Shown piece by piece: positions 6,115 through 7,296 of a stretch of DNA of 7,296 bases. A program made the translations under genes and the position numbers. Where the stretch lies: positions 1-7,296 of the forward strand of contig LKNH01000128.1 in assembly GCA_001564135.1 (NCBI GenBank), in the 5' to 3' direction. The notes beneath the pieces were generated by a model. The model did no database searches. It saw only the letters and a list, made by a program, of their open reading frames with translations, and was not told the DNA's origin. The stretch comes from Halobacteriaceae archaeon Tc-Br11_E2g27. GTDB taxonomy: Archaea; Halobacteriota; Halobacteria; Halobacteriales; Haloarculaceae. How positions within the stretch are numbered: the first letter of the stretch is position 1; each line of letters opens with the position of its first letter.

Positions 6115-7296
6115 TGGGTGAATTATCGACGCTGTTTGCACCCGAGCGCGTCGCGGTCGTCGGTGCTTCCGATGAACCTGGAAGTGTCGGCTATGCGGTC
6201 ACCAACAACTTGCTCGATACGTTCGAGGGAGAGGTGTTCGCAGTCAATCCGAACCGCGATGAGGTGCTCGGGCTGTCGTGTTATGGCGAACTTGGTGCCG
6301 TTGAGGATGTGGATGTCGCGGTCGTGGCTGTCCCCGCGCCGGTGGCTGTCGAGGTTGTCCGTGAGGCCGGAACGCTTGGCATCTCGAACATCGTGGTCAT
6401 CACGGCGGGGTTCAGCGAAGCCGGAAGCGACGGGTCACGCCGCGAACGAGAACTGAAGGAGCTTGCTGAGAAGTACGACCTGAACCTCGTCGGGCCGAAC
6501 TCGCTTGGTATTTTCAGTACCGGCGTCGGCCTGAACGCGTCGTTCGGGCCGAAACATCCCGTTCCGGGGGACGTCTCGTTCATGAGCCAGTCCGGGGCGT
6601 TCATTACCGCCGTCCTCGACTGGGCGGAACAGGCGGACCTCGGCTTTCAGCACGTGGTTTCGCTTGGTAACAAGGCAGTCTTGGACGAGGGTGATTTCGT
6701 CCGCGAGTGGGGCGAAGACGAGGAGACCGATGTCATCCTTGGCTATCTCGAAGATGTGAGTGATGGACAGGCGTTCATCAGAGCCGCACGAGAGGTAACA
6801 CCTGAGACGCCGGTTGTCGTCGTCAAATCCGGACGTACCGCTGAGGGGGCTTCCGCTGCTGCGTCACACACTGGCGCAATCGCTGGTACCGACGCGGCTT
6901 ATGAAGCGGGACTCGCACAGGCAGGGGTTATCCGTGTCGATTCCGTCCAGGAACTGTTCGACTACGCTGCCATTCTCAGCGGCCAACCGTTGCCGGATGG
7001 AAAAGATGTTGCACTCGTGACCAACGCTGGCGGGCCTGGCGTGATGATGACTGACGCTGTCGGGGATTCGACGCTCTCGCTTGCTGACTTCGGTGATGAG
7101 ACGCTTGATGAACTTGCAGACGGGTTACCGGATGGCGCGAACATCTACAACCCCGTCGATATCATCGGGGATGCCTCCGCAGAGCGGTTTGCCCGAACGC
7201 TCGATACGGTGCTTGCCGACAGGTCGGTCGGGATGGCCGTCGTGCTTGCTTGTCCGACGGCGACGCTTTCGTTCGACGAACTCGCCGAGGAGACGG
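6114..7296 (+). CDS. acd: ADP-forming acetate/acyl-CoA synthetase, N-terminal part (C-terminus outside window)
   Basis: Reversible enzyme converting acyl-CoA, ADP and phosphate to free acid, CoA and ATP. In archaea it forms acetate with substrate-level ATP synthesis, and in haloarchaea the alpha and beta parts are fused in one chain of about 700 residues. Here 394 codons are present, covering the alpha part. Visible are the CoA-binding Rossmann motif VAVVGASDEPGSVGY (13-27), AVNPNRDEVLG (43-53), VVITAGFSEAG (94-104), VGPNSLG (126-132), SFMSQSGAF (155-163), SLGNKAVLDEGDF (183-195) and the phospho-histidine motif SHTGAIAG (251-258) with H252. VALVTNAGGPGVM (299-311) begins the next subdomain. 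The ATG matches the usual family N-terminus; the frame is open back to a TGA at 5943 but has no better start. AAGGA, a weak Shine-Dalgarno match, lies about 16 bases upstream, too far to be convincing, and no TATA-like box lies near 6088. A leadered or coupled mode of expression is inferred. Acyl-CoA specificity (acetyl or branched/aryl) cannot be decided here. Confidence 0.92.
   Translation, partial: MGELSTLFAPERVAVVGASDEPGSVGYAVTNNLLDTFEGEVFAVNPNRDEVLGLSCYGELGAVEDVDVAVVAVPAPVAVEVVREAGTLGISNIVVITAGFSEAGSDGSRRERELKELAEKYDLNLVGPNSLGIFSTGVGLNASFGPKHPVPGDVSFMSQSGAFITAVLDWAEQADLGFQHVVSLGNKAVLDEGDFVREWGEDEETDVILGYLEDVSDGQAFIRAAREVTPETPVVVVKSGRTAEGASAAASHTGAIAGTDAAYEAGLAQAGVIRVDSVQELFDYAAILSGQPLPDGKDVALVTNAGGPGVMMTDAVGDSTLSLADFGDETLDELADGLPDGANIYNPVDIIGDASAERFARTLDTVLADRSVGMAVVLACPTATLSFDELAEET

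Overview
The window comes from a halophilic archaeon (class Halobacteria). The encoded proteins are strongly acidic (rich in Asp and Glu). Three genes begin at, or next to, the expected transcription start about 26 bases downstream of a TATA-like box, which is the leaderless arrangement typical of haloarchaea. The 7TM-PAS kinase and the RIO-like kinase match protein families I know mainly from this class. By eye the base composition is only moderately G+C rich, lower than in many haloarchaea. I cannot name the genus.

Layout. Four genes lie on the minus strand, read from right to left: a RIO/Bud32-like protein kinase (5116-5913), a long-form acetyl-CoA hydrolase/CoA-transferase (2806-4989), a short bacterial-type prolyl-tRNA synthetase (1490-2743), and a membrane sensor histidine kinase (1-1436) that runs off the left edge just before its phospho-acceptor helix. 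Going right from the RIO-like kinase, a divergent region of 200 bases leads to an ADP-forming acyl-CoA (acetyl-CoA) synthetase on the plus strand (6114 onward), which runs off the right edge. That region contains a 33-codon small ORF (6013-6114) whose stop codon overlaps the synthetase start codon as TAATG.

How the genes may work together. The hydrolase/CoA-transferase and the ADP-forming synthetase both interconvert acyl-CoA and free acid, so this looks like a neighbourhood for short-chain organic acid handling. The two kinases are probably regulatory, but nothing in the sequence ties them to that metabolism. The prolyl-tRNA synthetase stands out: it is bacterial-type, lacks the INS editing domain, keeps a four-cysteine ribbon, and has an altered motif 2. 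It has no promoter of its own that I can see and follows the hydrolase by 62 bases, so the two are probably co-transcribed.

Regulation visible in the sequence. TATA-like boxes sit 25-27 bases upstream of the start codons of the histidine kinase, the hydrolase and the RIO-like kinase. A perfect 14-base palindrome abuts the hydrolase start codon, where a repressor could sit on the transcription start. The synthetase lacks a box at that spacing and is more likely expressed from a leadered transcript or by coupling to the small ORF. I see no tRNA, rRNA, CRISPR array or insertion sequence. No stretch over 300 bases is without a gene.
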